A stretch of DNA of 64,000 nt from NCBI RefSeq assembly GCF_905397285.1, contig NZ_CAJPUX010000005.1, forward strand, positions 474,129-538,128. The letters are read 5' to 3'. Made by a program: the position numbers and the translations under genes. Origin of the DNA: Cupriavidus plantarum. GTDB taxonomy: Bacteria > Pseudomonadota > Gammaproteobacteria > Burkholderiales > Burkholderiaceae. Every line of letters starts with the position of its first letter. The stretch's first letter is position 1. Positions 1 through 12,220 of the stretch are shown here, piece by piece. The notes beneath the pieces are model-generated. The model was not told where the DNA came from, ran no database searches, and saw only the letters and a list, made by a program, of their open reading frames with translations.

Positions 1-1
1 G

Positions 2-211
2 ATGCGCCTCCGGGGCGCCAAGACCGTTCCCCCATGGCTGGCGACCCACCCCGTCATGCAGCATCCCGCGGCGGCACTCGTCCATCCGGGCGCGCCGGCC
101 CAGTCGCAGCGATGCACACAGTTCATGGAGCGGGTGACGCGGCTGCTGCCGCAGTACGGCGGCCTGCCCCAGGCGCTGCTGCGGCAGGCGGAGCGACTGC
201 AGGCCGCCTGA
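2..211 (+). CDS. C-terminal end of an unidentified protein (cut by window edge)
   Basis: The frame is open from the window edge to a TGA at 209-211 and encodes about 69 residues. It is probably the tail of a longer gene, because the first ATG falls at base 2 with no room for a ribosome site. The text has a Pro-Pro-Trp-Leu-Ala-Thr-His-Pro stretch, loosely like the 'THP' tail of M48 metallopeptidases, but without the catalytic HExxH part this is only a hint. The last 30 residues look helical. No function is assigned. Confidence 0.35.
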   Translation: MRLRGAKTVPPWLATHPVMQHPAAALVHPGAPAQSQRCTQFMERVTRLLPQYGGLPQALLRQAERLQAA

Positions 212-219
212 TTCGCATG

Positions 220-277
220 GTGCGCCGCTTCGTGCGCTGCTTAGTGCGCTGCTTAGTGCGCCGCTTCGTGCTTCTTA
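220..277. repeat. 12-bp tandem repeat, four units plus a remnant
   Basis: Four consecutive 12-bp units of the form GTGCGCYGCTTM lie at 220-231, 232-243, 244-255 and 256-267, followed by a partial unit to 277. They begin just after the stop codon of the upstream gene and are not in a credible reading frame. The same period recurs elsewhere in the window. Confidence 0.85.
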
Positions 278-296
278 AGTTCTCGCTCGCCCGGAG

Positions 297-326
297 CGGC
301 CCGAAGGACGCGGCATCCTTGGGCCG
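297..326. terminator. stem-loop, possible terminator of the upstream gene
   Basis: CGGCCCGAAGGA (297-308) pairs with TCCTTGGGCCG (316-326) around a 7-nt loop with one bulge. It lies about 85 bp past the upstream stop. There is no clear T-run after it, so it may be a factor-dependent terminator or an RNA-stabilising hairpin. Confidence 0.4.
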
Positions 327-672
327 TTCCGTCTCGGAGCCGAGTGTCCCTCAGCCACATCGAAACTTAAATCGTTGCTTAGCTAAATTTAATTCTCACG
401 TCGGCCCGAAGTTACACCGAATTCGTAGAATTACTATTTCGCAATCTGATTATCACAAACACAATTACTGACTTTAGCGCATTGTCTCTTCATCATCACA
501 GACTCCTCTTACCTGCCGACTTCGACCGGGCAGTCAATTTCCATGCATATCTCTGACCTGAATACGTCTGGAGTTCAGTAGTTTCCGTGCGTTCCTTATT
601 CTCTTGGACGCATTAAACTTTAACGAGCGGTTGCGATAAGCACGCTGCGTGACAGCGGAAAGGAATTTCAGG

Positions 673-1320
673 ATGCCGGCGAAAACCCTCCGTGTGGCCT
701 TGGCCGACGATCATCCCCTGGTAGTGGTCGCATTGCGCGACTGCCTGCATCGGACACCAGGATTCCAGGTGACGTGCGAGTGCACGAATGGCAGCGAACT
801 GATTGCCGCACTGGCCCAGAACCCGGTCGATGTCGCGGTGACCGACTTCAGCATGGGCCACGGCGATACGTCGCTGGATGGCTTCAATCTGCTGCGCCGG
901 CTCGCGCGGCGCTTTCCCGAGACGCGGATCGTGGTGGTCAGCGCACAGATAAACCCTGGCGTGGTCACGCGGGCGATGAAGCTCGGTGTGCGCGCGTTCG
1001 TCAGCAAGGAGGACGAGCTCGACGAGATCGTGCGGGCCTGCGTGCATGTGACCGTCAGCAATGGGCACTTTTATTCGCCATCGATCCGGGCGGTACTGGA
1101 CAGCGCGGCGGCGATGACGGCGCCGTCCACAGACCTGACGCTGCGCGAGCTTGAAGTCGTGCGGCTATACGCGCAGGGCTTTCAGCTCAACGAAATCGCC
1201 AGCAAGCTCGGGCGGTCCGTCAGCACCATCTCCAGCCAGAAGACCGTGGCGATGCGCAAGCTCAGCGTTCAGACCAATACAGATCTGATCCGGTATGCCT
1301 ATGAGAACGGATTGATCTGA
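673..1320 (+). CDS. RcsB/NarL-type DNA-binding response regulator
   Basis: A 215-residue response regulator. The receiver domain (about 5-125) has the acidic pair D12-D13, the phospho-acceptor D58 (in VTDFSM) and the conserved lysine K112. A LuxR-type helix-turn-helix fills about 148-200 with ISSQKTVAMRKL, a variant shared with RcsB and EvgA/BvgA-like regulators. ATG 673 is chosen because GGAAAGGAA sits eight bases upstream; a GTG at 649 is also in frame. The hybrid kinase starts six bases after the stop, so the two are almost certainly co-transcribed partners. Target genes are unknown; the AT-rich region upstream may be autoregulated. Confidence 0.93.
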   Translation: MPAKTLRVALADDHPLVVVALRDCLHRTPGFQVTCECTNGSELIAALAQNPVDVAVTDFSMGHGDTSLDGFNLLRRLARRFPETRIVVVSAQINPGVVTRAMKLGVRAFVSKEDELDEIVRACVHVTVSNGHFYSPSIRAVLDSAAAMTAPSTDLTLRELEVVRLYAQGFQLNEIASKLGRSVSTISSQKTVAMRKLSVQTNTDLIRYAYENGLI

Positions 1321-1326
1321 CGCGCC

Positions 1327-5424
<4,098 letters not shown>

Positions 5425-5556
5425 AGACATTCAGGACCTGCCCGGCAGGGCCGTGAGCCCGCGCGCGAAGCCGTTTGCGGAGTTGTGGCGGCAGGACGAT
5501 AATGTCGCGGCCGTCACGCGCCGGTTTCCGCTTCGCTTCTCGCCCGCCTCTCCCTC

Positions 5557-6990
5557 ATGCAGCCGTATCCAGGCCTACCCAAACCCCAGCGCACCTGGGC
5601 CGTCCTCACCGTGTTCTGTGGCCTGATCATGGCCGTGCTCGACGGATCGATCGCCAATATTGCCTTGCCATCGATCTCCCGCGAGCTCCATGCCGACCCC
5701 GCGCGCACGATCTGGGTTGTCAACGCCTATCAGTTGACGGTGACCGTGTGCCTGCTGCCACTGTCGTCGCTGGGGGACATCCTCGGCTACAAGCGCGTCT
5801 ATCGCGCGGGGCTGGCCACGTTTCTGGTCGGCTCGCTGCTGTGCGCGGTCTCGGTCAATCTGCCGATGCTCGTCGCGGCGCGCGTTCTGCAGGGCATCGG
5901 CGGTGCCGGGATCATGAGCGTCAATACGGCGTTGATCCGCTTTATCTATCCGCCCACCAAGCTCGGCCGCGGCATCGGCCTCAATGCGCTGGTCGTGGGT
6001 GCCACCATCGCCATCGGTCCGTCGCTGGGCGCGCTGATCCTGTCGTTCGGCGACTGGCCGTGGCTCTTCGCGATCAATGTCCCCGTGGCGATTTTCGCGC
6101 TGGTGCTGAGCAAGCGCGCGCTGCCAATGACGCCCGCGCAGCCGCGCGAGTTCGACTACCCAAGCGCGGTGCTGTCGGCCGTCGTGTTTGCGCTGTTCAT
6201 CCTGGGCGTCGACCACCTCGGCCATCCCGCGTTGCGCGTGGCCGGCGCGGCGGGTCTCGTGCTCGCGGTGGTGCTCGGTTGGGTGCTCGTGCGCCGCCAG
6301 CATGGCAGGCCCGCGCCGCTCGTGCCTGTGGATCTGTTCCGGAGCCGCGCATTCACGCTCGCCGTCGGTACATCGTTCTGCTCGTTCATGACGCAGATGC
6401 TCGCGTTCGTGTCGCTGCCGTTTTACCTCGAATACCAGCTTGGGCGCGGTCTGCAGGAGACCGGGCTGTTGATCACCCCCTGGCCGCTGATGGTAGCCGT
6501 GATGGCCGCGGTGTCGGGGCGGCTGTCGGACCGGTACTCCGCTAGCGTGCTGGCTGGGATCGGCCTCCTGCTGATGATGGCCGGGTTGCTGAGCCTGGGA
6601 TGGATTTCGCATGACGCGGGCAACCTCGACATCGCGTGGCGAACGGGGTTGTGCGGGCTGGGGTTCGGGCTGTTCCAGTCGCCGAACAACCGCGCGATGA
6701 TCTCGGCTACGCCGCGGGAACGCAGCGGCGGCGCGAGCGGTGCGCAGGCGACCACCCGGCTGCTCGGGCAGACCACCGGCACGGCGTTCGTGGCATTGCT
6801 GTTCAGCATCGACCGGTCGAGCGCGGCGCGGAGCGCGTTGTTTGTGGCGGCGAGCGTGGCGGCGATCGGGGCGGCGATCAGCCTGAGCCGGCTGCGCGAC
6901 GCGCGGGACGGCGGCGGACCGCGGGATGGCAGCAAGCCCTCGGCGGCCGAGGCGGCCGAGGCGGCCATAACGGCGGACGCGGATGCCTGA
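5557..6990 (+). CDS. DHA2-type (EmrB/QacA/SmvA-like) MFS drug exporter
   Basis: A 477-residue integral membrane protein with about 14 predicted helices, the size expected for the proton-coupled DHA2 drug-exporter branch. Visible marks are the start of helix 1 (LIMAVLDGSIANIALP), motif A-like GDILGYKRVYRAG after helix 2 and motif C-like GIGGAGIMSVN. The C-terminal tail is Ala/Glu-rich. It starts 130 bp after the kinase gene and could be read through from it, but it has its own leader. Substrate is unknown; SmvA-type members export quaternary ammonium compounds and dyes. Confidence 0.87.
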   Translation: MQPYPGLPKPQRTWAVLTVFCGLIMAVLDGSIANIALPSISRELHADPARTIWVVNAYQLTVTVCLLPLSSLGDILGYKRVYRAGLATFLVGSLLCAVSVNLPMLVAARVLQGIGGAGIMSVNTALIRFIYPPTKLGRGIGLNALVVGATIAIGPSLGALILSFGDWPWLFAINVPVAIFALVLSKRALPMTPAQPREFDYPSAVLSAVVFALFILGVDHLGHPALRVAGAAGLVLAVVLGWVLVRRQHGRPAPLVPVDLFRSRAFTLAVGTSFCSFMTQMLAFVSLPFYLEYQLGRGLQETGLLITPWPLMVAVMAAVSGRLSDRYSASVLAGIGLLLMMAGLLSLGWISHDAGNLDIAWRTGLCGLGFGLFQSPNNRAMISATPRERSGGASGAQATTRLLGQTTGTAFVALLFSIDRSSAARSALFVAASVAAIGAAISLSRLRDARDGGGPRDGSKPSAAEAAEAAITADADA

Positions 6991-7162
6991 TGGCCGATGC
7001 CCGATCCCCTATGTCCAACGCCCTGTGTCCAATCTTCTAGATTCGATCTCCGAAATCCGATCCCTAACCTCGACCGACCCAGATCGACGTCGGGCGGTTG
7101 TTCGGCACCCGCCTGACGTCCCCCCTGACGACCCGCATGCCGCGCATGCGATGGAGGACCTC

Positions 7163-7753
7163 ATGTTGCACAAGCTCTCTCCCCACTCCACGGCACTCGT
7201 GCTGATCGACCTGCAGCAGGGCATTCTCGGTTTCGGAAAGGCGCCGAGGCCGGGCACCGAGGCGCTGGCCACGGCGGCAACACTGGCCCGCCGCTTCCGC
7301 GAAGCCGGTGCCCCCGTCGTGCTCGTACGCGTCGGCTGGAGTGCCGACTTCGGCGATGCCCTCACGCAGCCCGTCGACCAGCCAGCCCCGCGCCCGCCCG
7401 GGGGCTTGCCCGCCGACTGGTGGACGTATCCGGACGTGCTCGAAGTCAGCGAGCGCGATATCCAGATCGTCAAGCGGCAGTGGAACGCGTTCCACGGCAC
7501 CGAACTCGATCTGCAATTGCGCCGGCGCGGCATCGATACGATCGTGTTGGGCGGCATCTCGACCAATATTGGCGTGGAGTCGACGGCGCGCGCCGCCTAC
7601 GAGCATGGGTACACGCTGGTGCTCGCCGAGGATGCGATGAGCTGCGCGGCCGCCGAGCACCATGAGGCGGCCGTGCGATTCGTGTTCCCGCGGATCGGGC
7701 TCGTGCGTCAGTCGGCCGAAGTACTGGCGGCGCTGGATACTGCCGAGAAGTGA
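7163..7753 (+). CDS. Isochorismatase-family hydrolase (YecD-like)
   Basis: A 196-residue cytoplasmic hydrolase. D16 (LVLIDLQQG) and K104 (IVKRQWNAF) match two residues of the isochorismatase/nicotinamidase catalytic set. The third, usually cysteine, is absent: the loop reads GISTNIGVEST (131-141), as I recall for Escherichia coli YecD and in keeping with the EntB/PhzD branch that lacks the Cys. It is therefore unlikely to be an amidase of the nicotinamidase type. ATG 7163 is preferred over 7151 because GGAGG at 7153-7157 is correctly placed for it. Substrate unknown. Confidence 0.85.
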   Translation: MLHKLSPHSTALVLIDLQQGILGFGKAPRPGTEALATAATLARRFREAGAPVVLVRVGWSADFGDALTQPVDQPAPRPPGGLPADWWTYPDVLEVSERDIQIVKRQWNAFHGTELDLQLRRRGIDTIVLGGISTNIGVESTARAAYEHGYTLVLAEDAMSCAAAEHHEAAVRFVFPRIGLVRQSAEVLAALDTAEK

Positions 7754-7904
7754 ACAGTAGAGAACCAGTAAATCTTGCAGTGACGCGCGATAGATTTGCA
7801 TCGCGTGGGCGGTGAGGCAGACTTGCGCCCGCCATTCACGCGGCGGCCGGCTGGCATAGGGATTGCAGCACATCCGTGCGATCCTCCTCCACCCGGCAAC
7901 CCGA

Positions 7905-8711
7905 ATGGATATGCAAGTTCCTCAGTCGCTGACCATCATCTCGCCGCATCTTGACGATGCGGTGTTCAGCTGCGGCGCGCTCATCGCGGCCTGCCGCAAT
8001 CCACTCGTGGTGACCGTGTTCGCGGGCGTGCCCCCCGAAGGCATCGACGCTCCCGACTGGGATCGCGCCGCTGGCTTCAATACCGGGCATGAGGCCGTGC
8101 ACGCGCGCCGTCACGAAGACGCCCGCGCGCTGGCCATGCTGGGGGGCGAGCCGGTCTGGCTCGATTTTCTCGACAGTCAATATGGCAAGCGCTATACCCC
8201 CGTCGATATCGCCGTCCGCCTGGGACGTCTGCTCGCGATGCAGCCGCATGGGACGGTCGTCGCGCCGCTTGGCCTGTTCCACTCCGATCATGCGCTCGTG
8301 AATGCCGCTTGCATGCTTGTGCGTGAGGCCGTACATGCGGAAGCGCCCGCGGGTGCGGCGACCAGCGCCACCACGCATGCGGGGACGCATGCAGCCTCCG
8401 CCGATCCTCACGGCGCCCACCCTGTTTCGGCGCCCGCCTCGCTGCAATGGCTCTTCTATGAGGACGCGATCTATCGGCGCATGCCGGGGATGATCCAGAA
8501 CCGGCTGATGGCATGGTGGCAGGAAGGCCTGCTCGCCTCGCCCGTAAACCTGCCAATCGCGCCGTTCCAGACGCAGAAGATGCGCGCGATCGAGGCCTAC
8601 GAGAGCCAGTTGCCCCTGTTCAACGCGGAGCAACTGGCCGACCTCGGCGCCCCCGAGCGCTACTGGTCGCTTGGCCCCACGAGCCTGTCCGCCGCAGCCC
8701 AATTGCGCTGA
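7905..8711 (+). CDS. PIG-L family (LmbE-like) zinc-dependent deacetylase
   Basis: A 268-residue protein. It has the N-terminal metal site ISPHLDDAVFSCG and the downstream GLFHSDH motif that supplies another zinc ligand in PIG-L/LmbE/MshB enzymes, which remove N-acetyl groups from sugar conjugates. A low-complexity Ala/Thr/His insert lies near residues 145-175. ATG 7905 is the first in-frame ATG; 7911 is an alternative. The preceding hydrolase ends about 150 bp upstream. The bacterial substrate cannot be read from sequence. Confidence 0.85.
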   Translation: MDMQVPQSLTIISPHLDDAVFSCGALIAACRNPLVVTVFAGVPPEGIDAPDWDRAAGFNTGHEAVHARRHEDARALAMLGGEPVWLDFLDSQYGKRYTPVDIAVRLGRLLAMQPHGTVVAPLGLFHSDHALVNAACMLVREAVHAEAPAGAATSATTHAGTHAASADPHGAHPVSAPASLQWLFYEDAIYRRMPGMIQNRLMAWWQEGLLASPVNLPIAPFQTQKMRAIEAYESQLPLFNAEQLADLGAPERYWSLGPTSLSAAAQLR

Positions 8712-8728
8712 CCCGCCATCGGCTTTCT

Positions 8729-8740
8729 GAACGATCGTTC
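8729..8740. promoter_or_regulatory. Perfect 12-bp palindrome, possible operator
   Basis: GAACGATCGTTC is a perfect inverted repeat without a loop, 107 bp upstream of the MatC-like transporter start. It resembles TetR-type operator cores (AACGATCGTT). No regulator gene is adjacent, so the cognate protein would be elsewhere. A loop-less stem is a poor terminator. Confidence 0.4.
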
Positions 8741-8846
8741 TTTCCTGCGCGGGTAAGGATCCGCGCCCGAGCTTAATTGACGTGGGCCTCGGGCGTCTCC
8801 TATCGTCGTCTCCATAAAACGATTCTTAAAGTTCTCGGAGACAGAC

Positions 8847-10196
8847 GTGTCGCAACATTTGCTATCCATTGCCGTGCTCGCGCTGATGTTCGTCGTGGCC
8901 ACGGTGCTGCCCATCAATATGGGTGTGCTCGCCTTCGTCGGCGCCTTTCTCGTTGGCACGTTTGTAGCGGGAATGCCCGCGAAGGCCATCTTCATGGGCT
9001 TTCCGGCCGATCTGTTTCTTACGCTCGCCGGCATCACCTACCTCTTCGCGGTGGCACAGAAAAACGGCACCATCGACTGGCTCGTGCGGCTCGCCGTGCG
9101 TGCGGTGGGCGGGCGTATCGCCGCGATTCCATGGATTATGTTCGGCATTGCCGCGCTGCTCACTTCGGTGGGCGCGGTGAGTCCCGCCGCGGTGGCGATC
9201 ATCGCGCCGATTGCACTCGGCTTTGCCGCGCGGCATGGCATCAGTCCGTTGCTGATGGGCCTGATGGTCGTACATGGCGCGCAGGGTGGCGGCTTCTCGC
9301 CGATGAGCATCTATGGCGGCATCACGAACAAGATCGTGCACAAGGCGGGGCTGCCGCTCAACGAGATGGCCACGGCCATCGCGAGCCTCGGCTTCAACCT
9401 CGCCGTGGCAGCCGGGCTGTTCTTCCTGCTTGGCGGCCTGAAGCTGATGCGGAGGCCTCAGCGTGTGGCGCAGCCGGTCGCCGCGATGGCCGGTGGCGTG
9501 CCCATGCACGAGTCGTTCAGTGCGCGGGCGATGGCGGGCGCCACGGTGGTGGCGCACCTCGATGACGATGTCGGCGGACACGATCGCGAGGCCGATGCGC
9601 CGGGCACGTTTTGCCAATATCTCACGGTGGCGGGTCTGCTTGCACTCGGCGTCCTGACCCTCTACTTCAAGCTCGACATAGGCTTCGTCTCGCTGACGAT
9701 CGCATTGCTGCTGACGCTGATGGCGCCCAACCTGCAGAAGGAAGCGCTGAATCAGATCTCTTGGCCCGAGATCATGCTGATCGTTGGCGTGAGCACCTAT
9801 GTGGGCGTGCTCGAGAAGATGGGGACTATCGCGTTCGTGGGCAACAGCGTCGCGGGGCTTACGTCGCCACTGGTGGCGGCCTTGTTGCTGTGCTTCATCG
9901 GCGCAGTGGTGTCGGCGTTCGCATCTTCCACCGCCGTGCTCGGGTCGCTGATTCCGCTGGCGGTGCCCTTCCTGCAGGGCGGCGATGTGAGCGCCATCGG
10001 CTTTATCGCGGCGATGGCGGTGTCGTCGACGATCGTGGACGTGAGCCCGTTCTCGACCAACGGCGCACTGGTACTCGCCAACGCGCAAGGCGTGGACCGG
10101 CAGGCGTTCTTCCGGAGCCTGATGGTCTATGGGGCGATGGTGACGCTGATTGCGCCCGTGGTCCTGTGGTTCCTGTTCGTCGTGCTTGGCACATAG
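8847..10196 (+). CDS. MatC-like SLC13-type dicarboxylate/malonate carrier
   Basis: A 449-residue membrane protein with about 11-12 helices. The N-terminal half fits the MatC_N family (malonate carrier of rhizobia), with the conserved loop VVHGAQGGGFSPMSIYGG near 148-165. A hydrophilic cytoplasmic stretch of about 50 residues (206-255) divides the two halves, and the C-terminal half ends in SSTIVDVSPFSTNGAL, typical of the ion-transporter superfamily. The start is GTG at 8847 with CGGAG six bases upstream. It stands alone, without malonate decarboxylase genes nearby, so the substrate could be another small dicarboxylate. Confidence 0.87.
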   Translation: MSQHLLSIAVLALMFVVATVLPINMGVLAFVGAFLVGTFVAGMPAKAIFMGFPADLFLTLAGITYLFAVAQKNGTIDWLVRLAVRAVGGRIAAIPWIMFGIAALLTSVGAVSPAAVAIIAPIALGFAARHGISPLLMGLMVVHGAQGGGFSPMSIYGGITNKIVHKAGLPLNEMATAIASLGFNLAVAAGLFFLLGGLKLMRRPQRVAQPVAAMAGGVPMHESFSARAMAGATVVAHLDDDVGGHDREADAPGTFCQYLTVAGLLALGVLTLYFKLDIGFVSLTIALLLTLMAPNLQKEALNQISWPEIMLIVGVSTYVGVLEKMGTIAFVGNSVAGLTSPLVAALLLCFIGAVVSAFASSTAVLGSLIPLAVPFLQGGDVSAIGFIAAMAVSSTIVDVSPFSTNGALVLANAQGVDRQAFFRSLMVYGAMVTLIAPVVLWFLFVVLGT

Positions 10197-10235
10197 ATTG
10201 CGTGAAAGGTCGGATCATTGTGACGGAGGCATGCC

Positions 10236-10466
10236 ATGACGACGACCAAGCCTGACCGCAAACCAGACCTCAAGCCCAACGATATGCCCGATGCGCGCAA
10301 GGACGAACACAGCCCGTGGCCCGGCTGGAAGCCCGGCGCGGGCGACAGCGGGCCTTCGCGCGGACGCAGCGAGCGCAAGGACCGCCCTGACCGGCTCGGC
10401 GAGGGCGGCGACCTCACCGCGCACGATCAGTTGAAGGATTTACCGAAGGACGACGGCAACGACTAG
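10236..10466 (+). CDS. Small, highly charged hypothetical protein
   Basis: A 76-residue protein with no membrane segment, rich in Lys, Asp, Pro and Arg, with repeated KPD/KPN units at the start and a WPGWKPGAG motif in the middle. It looks intrinsically disordered. A good ribosome site (GGAGG) precedes ATG 10236. It starts 40 bp after the carrier gene and its stop overlaps that of metI on the opposite strand by four bases. Function unknown. Confidence 0.6.
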   Translation: MTTTKPDRKPDLKPNDMPDARKDEHSPWPGWKPGAGDSGPSRGRSERKDRPDRLGEGGDLTAHDQLKDLPKDDGND

Positions 10467-11155
10467 ATCGCCTGCCGTGTTTTCAGGTGGCGGACGGTGC
10501 GGTCTCCGATCCACTGAACGCCGGTGACCAGCGCGATCAGGATGGCGATCACGATGACCATGACCGTCGTATCGAAGCGCTGGTAACCATAGCGGATGGC
10601 GAGATCGCCTAGCCCGCCTGCCCCCACCGCGCCCGCGATCGCCGAGGCGCCGATCAGCGAGACGACGGTGATCGTGAAGCCGCCGATGATGCCGGGCAGC
10701 GCTTCCGGCAGCAGCACGTGCCACACGATGTGCCGCCGTTCGCAACCCATCGCCTGCGCCGCTTCCACCAGGCCGCGATCGACCTCGCGCAGACTGACCT
10801 CGGCGATGCGCGCGAAGAACGGCGTCGCGCTGATGGCCAGCGGCACTACCGCCGCCCAGACGCCGATCGTCACCCCCACCACCAGCCGCGTGAACGGCAG
10901 CAACGCGACCAACAGCACGATGAAGGGCGTCGCGCGAAAGCCGTTGATCAGCGCCCCCAGGACGCGATGCACGCGCGGCGCGGGGCGCATGCCGCCCGGC
11001 GCCGTGATCACCAGCAACAGGGCCAGCGGCAGCCCCGCCAGCGCCGCGATGGCCGCCGATGCGCCGACCATCGTCAGCGTATCGAGCAGGCCCGTCCAGA
11101 GCCGGTCAATGAGAATGGGCGACAGCAGACCGGAGATCGAGAGGTTCGGGAACAT
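10463..11155 (-). CDS. metI: MetI: D-methionine-type ABC transporter permease
   Basis: A 230-residue inner-membrane permease with five to six helices. The EAA-type cytoplasmic loop (EAAQAMGCERRHIVWHVLLP) contacts the ATPase. The N-terminal ISATPFF and FRATPFIVLL segments are typical of MetI. ATG 11155 is used; a TTG at 11161 is in frame. The start lies inside the end of metN, a 50-bp overlap that implies translational coupling. It is the last gene of the minus-strand sulfur operon. Confidence 0.93.
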   Translation of the reverse strand: MFPNLSISGLLSPILIDRLWTGLLDTLTMVGASAAIAALAGLPLALLLVITAPGGMRPAPRVHRVLGALINGFRATPFIVLLVALLPFTRLVVGVTIGVWAAVVPLAISATPFFARIAEVSLREVDRGLVEAAQAMGCERRHIVWHVLLPEALPGIIGGFTITVVSLIGASAIAGAVGAGGLGDLAIRYGYQRFDTTVMVIVIAILIALVTGVQWIGDRTVRHLKTRQAI

Positions 11156-12200
11156 AGCCAAGCAGACTCACGTGATGGGCAAGATCGGAAATGGCATCGA
11201 CCGGATCGATGCCCGTACGGTCGGGCACGGATAGCAGCAATGCGCCCTGCGCGCGCCCCTGAATGCGGTCGAGCGTGCCGTGCAGCAGCCTGACGCCGTG
11301 ACCGAGCGTCGCGGCGATGCGCGAGAGGTCCGGCGCGTCGTTGCCACCCCGGTCGTTGCCACCTGTGTAGCGCACCTCGATCACACGGCGCCACCCACCC
11401 GGCGCCTCTCCCGCCCTGCCCGGCCGCTCCTGCAATTGCTGGGCGAGGTCGTCGGGCAACCGCGACCGAAGCGGCGCTAGCAGCGCGCGCGTGGCCTCGT
11501 GCTTCGGATGGCCGAAGACCTGCCACACGGGCCCCGTCTCCGCGATGCGGCCACGTTCGAGCACGAGGACGGTGTCGCAGATCTCACGGATGACGCGCAT
11601 CTCGTGCGTGATCAGCACGATGGTGATGCCGAGCTGCGCGTTGATGTCGCGCAGCAGACCGAGGATCGATTGCGTGGTCTCGGGATCCAGCGCGGACGTG
11701 GCTTCGTCGCAAAGCAGGATGTCTGGCCGGTGCACGAGCGCGCGCGCGATGCCCACGCGCTGCTTCTGCCCGCCGGACAGCTGACCCGGATAGGCATCGG
11801 CCTTGCCTTCGAGGCCGACCAGCGTCAGCAGTTGCGCCACGCGCGCGGCGATCTGGTCGCGCGGCACGCCCGCGACGCGCAGCGGCAGCGCGACGTTGTC
11901 CCGCACGGTCTTCGCGGCCAGCAGGTTGAAGTGCTGGAAGATCATGCCGATGCGCCGGCGCAGCGCGACGAGCGCGCGCGCGTCGAGTGCCGCGACATCG
12001 ACGCCGTCCACGCGCACCTGTCCGCTGGTGGGCACCTCCAGCCCGTTGATCGTCCGCAGCAGGCTGGACTTGCCCGCACCGCTGCGCCCGATGATGCCAA
12101 AGATGCCGCCTGCGGGGATCTCGAGATCGATGTCGCGCAGGGCATCCACCTGGCCCCGGTCGGTGCGGTAGATCTTGTTGACGTGGGAGAACTGGATCAC
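11106..12200 (-). CDS. metN: MetN: D-methionine-type ABC transporter ATPase with NIL domain
   Basis: A 364-residue ATPase. It has Walker A GRSGAGKSS (38-46), the signature LSGGQKQRVGIARAL, Walker B ILLCDEATSALDP and the switch histidine in VLITHEM. Beyond about residue 255 is the C-terminal NIL (ACT-like) domain that in MetN binds methionine and inhibits transport. The start is GTG at 12200. It follows metQ by 20 bp and overlaps metI. In this operon the pump probably imports an organosulfur compound or methionine derivative rather than only methionine. Confidence 0.94.
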   Translation of the reverse strand: MIQFSHVNKIYRTDRGQVDALRDIDLEIPAGGIFGIIGRSGAGKSSLLRTINGLEVPTSGQVRVDGVDVAALDARALVALRRRIGMIFQHFNLLAAKTVRDNVALPLRVAGVPRDQIAARVAQLLTLVGLEGKADAYPGQLSGGQKQRVGIARALVHRPDILLCDEATSALDPETTQSILGLLRDINAQLGITIVLITHEMRVIREICDTVLVLERGRIAETGPVWQVFGHPKHEATRALLAPLRSRLPDDLAQQLQERPGRAGEAPGGWRRVIEVRYTGGNDRGGNDAPDLSRIAATLGHGVRLLHGTLDRIQGRAQGALLLSVPDRTGIDPVDAISDLAHHVSLLGYVPEPLDLRSAVAHSH

Positions 12201-12220
12201 GGGGTCACCGGGTTACGCAG

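Larger units (their letters stand above)
212..672. other. 460-bp AT-rich intergenic region upstream of the two-component genes
   Basis: No credible gene is present. After the 12-bp repeat and a stem-loop at 297-326, bases 360-640 are clearly richer in A and T than anything else in the window (for example 'aaacttaaatcgttgcttagctaaatttaattctc', which is quoted here only as its 5' part: AAACTTAAATCGTTGC). This is the likely promoter and regulatory region of the response regulator and kinase genes that follow. BvgAS/RcsB-type systems often have long AT-rich control regions, but no specific binding site could be fixed by eye. Confidence 0.6.

Noticed and set aside
5437..5449. CCTGCCCGGCAGG as terminator after the kinase gene
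   Set aside because: The arms leave a one-base loop, too tight for a stable hairpin, and no T-run follows.
7163..7753. Nicotinamidase
   Set aside because: The catalytic cysteine is missing; the loop matches the YecD/EntB-type branch.
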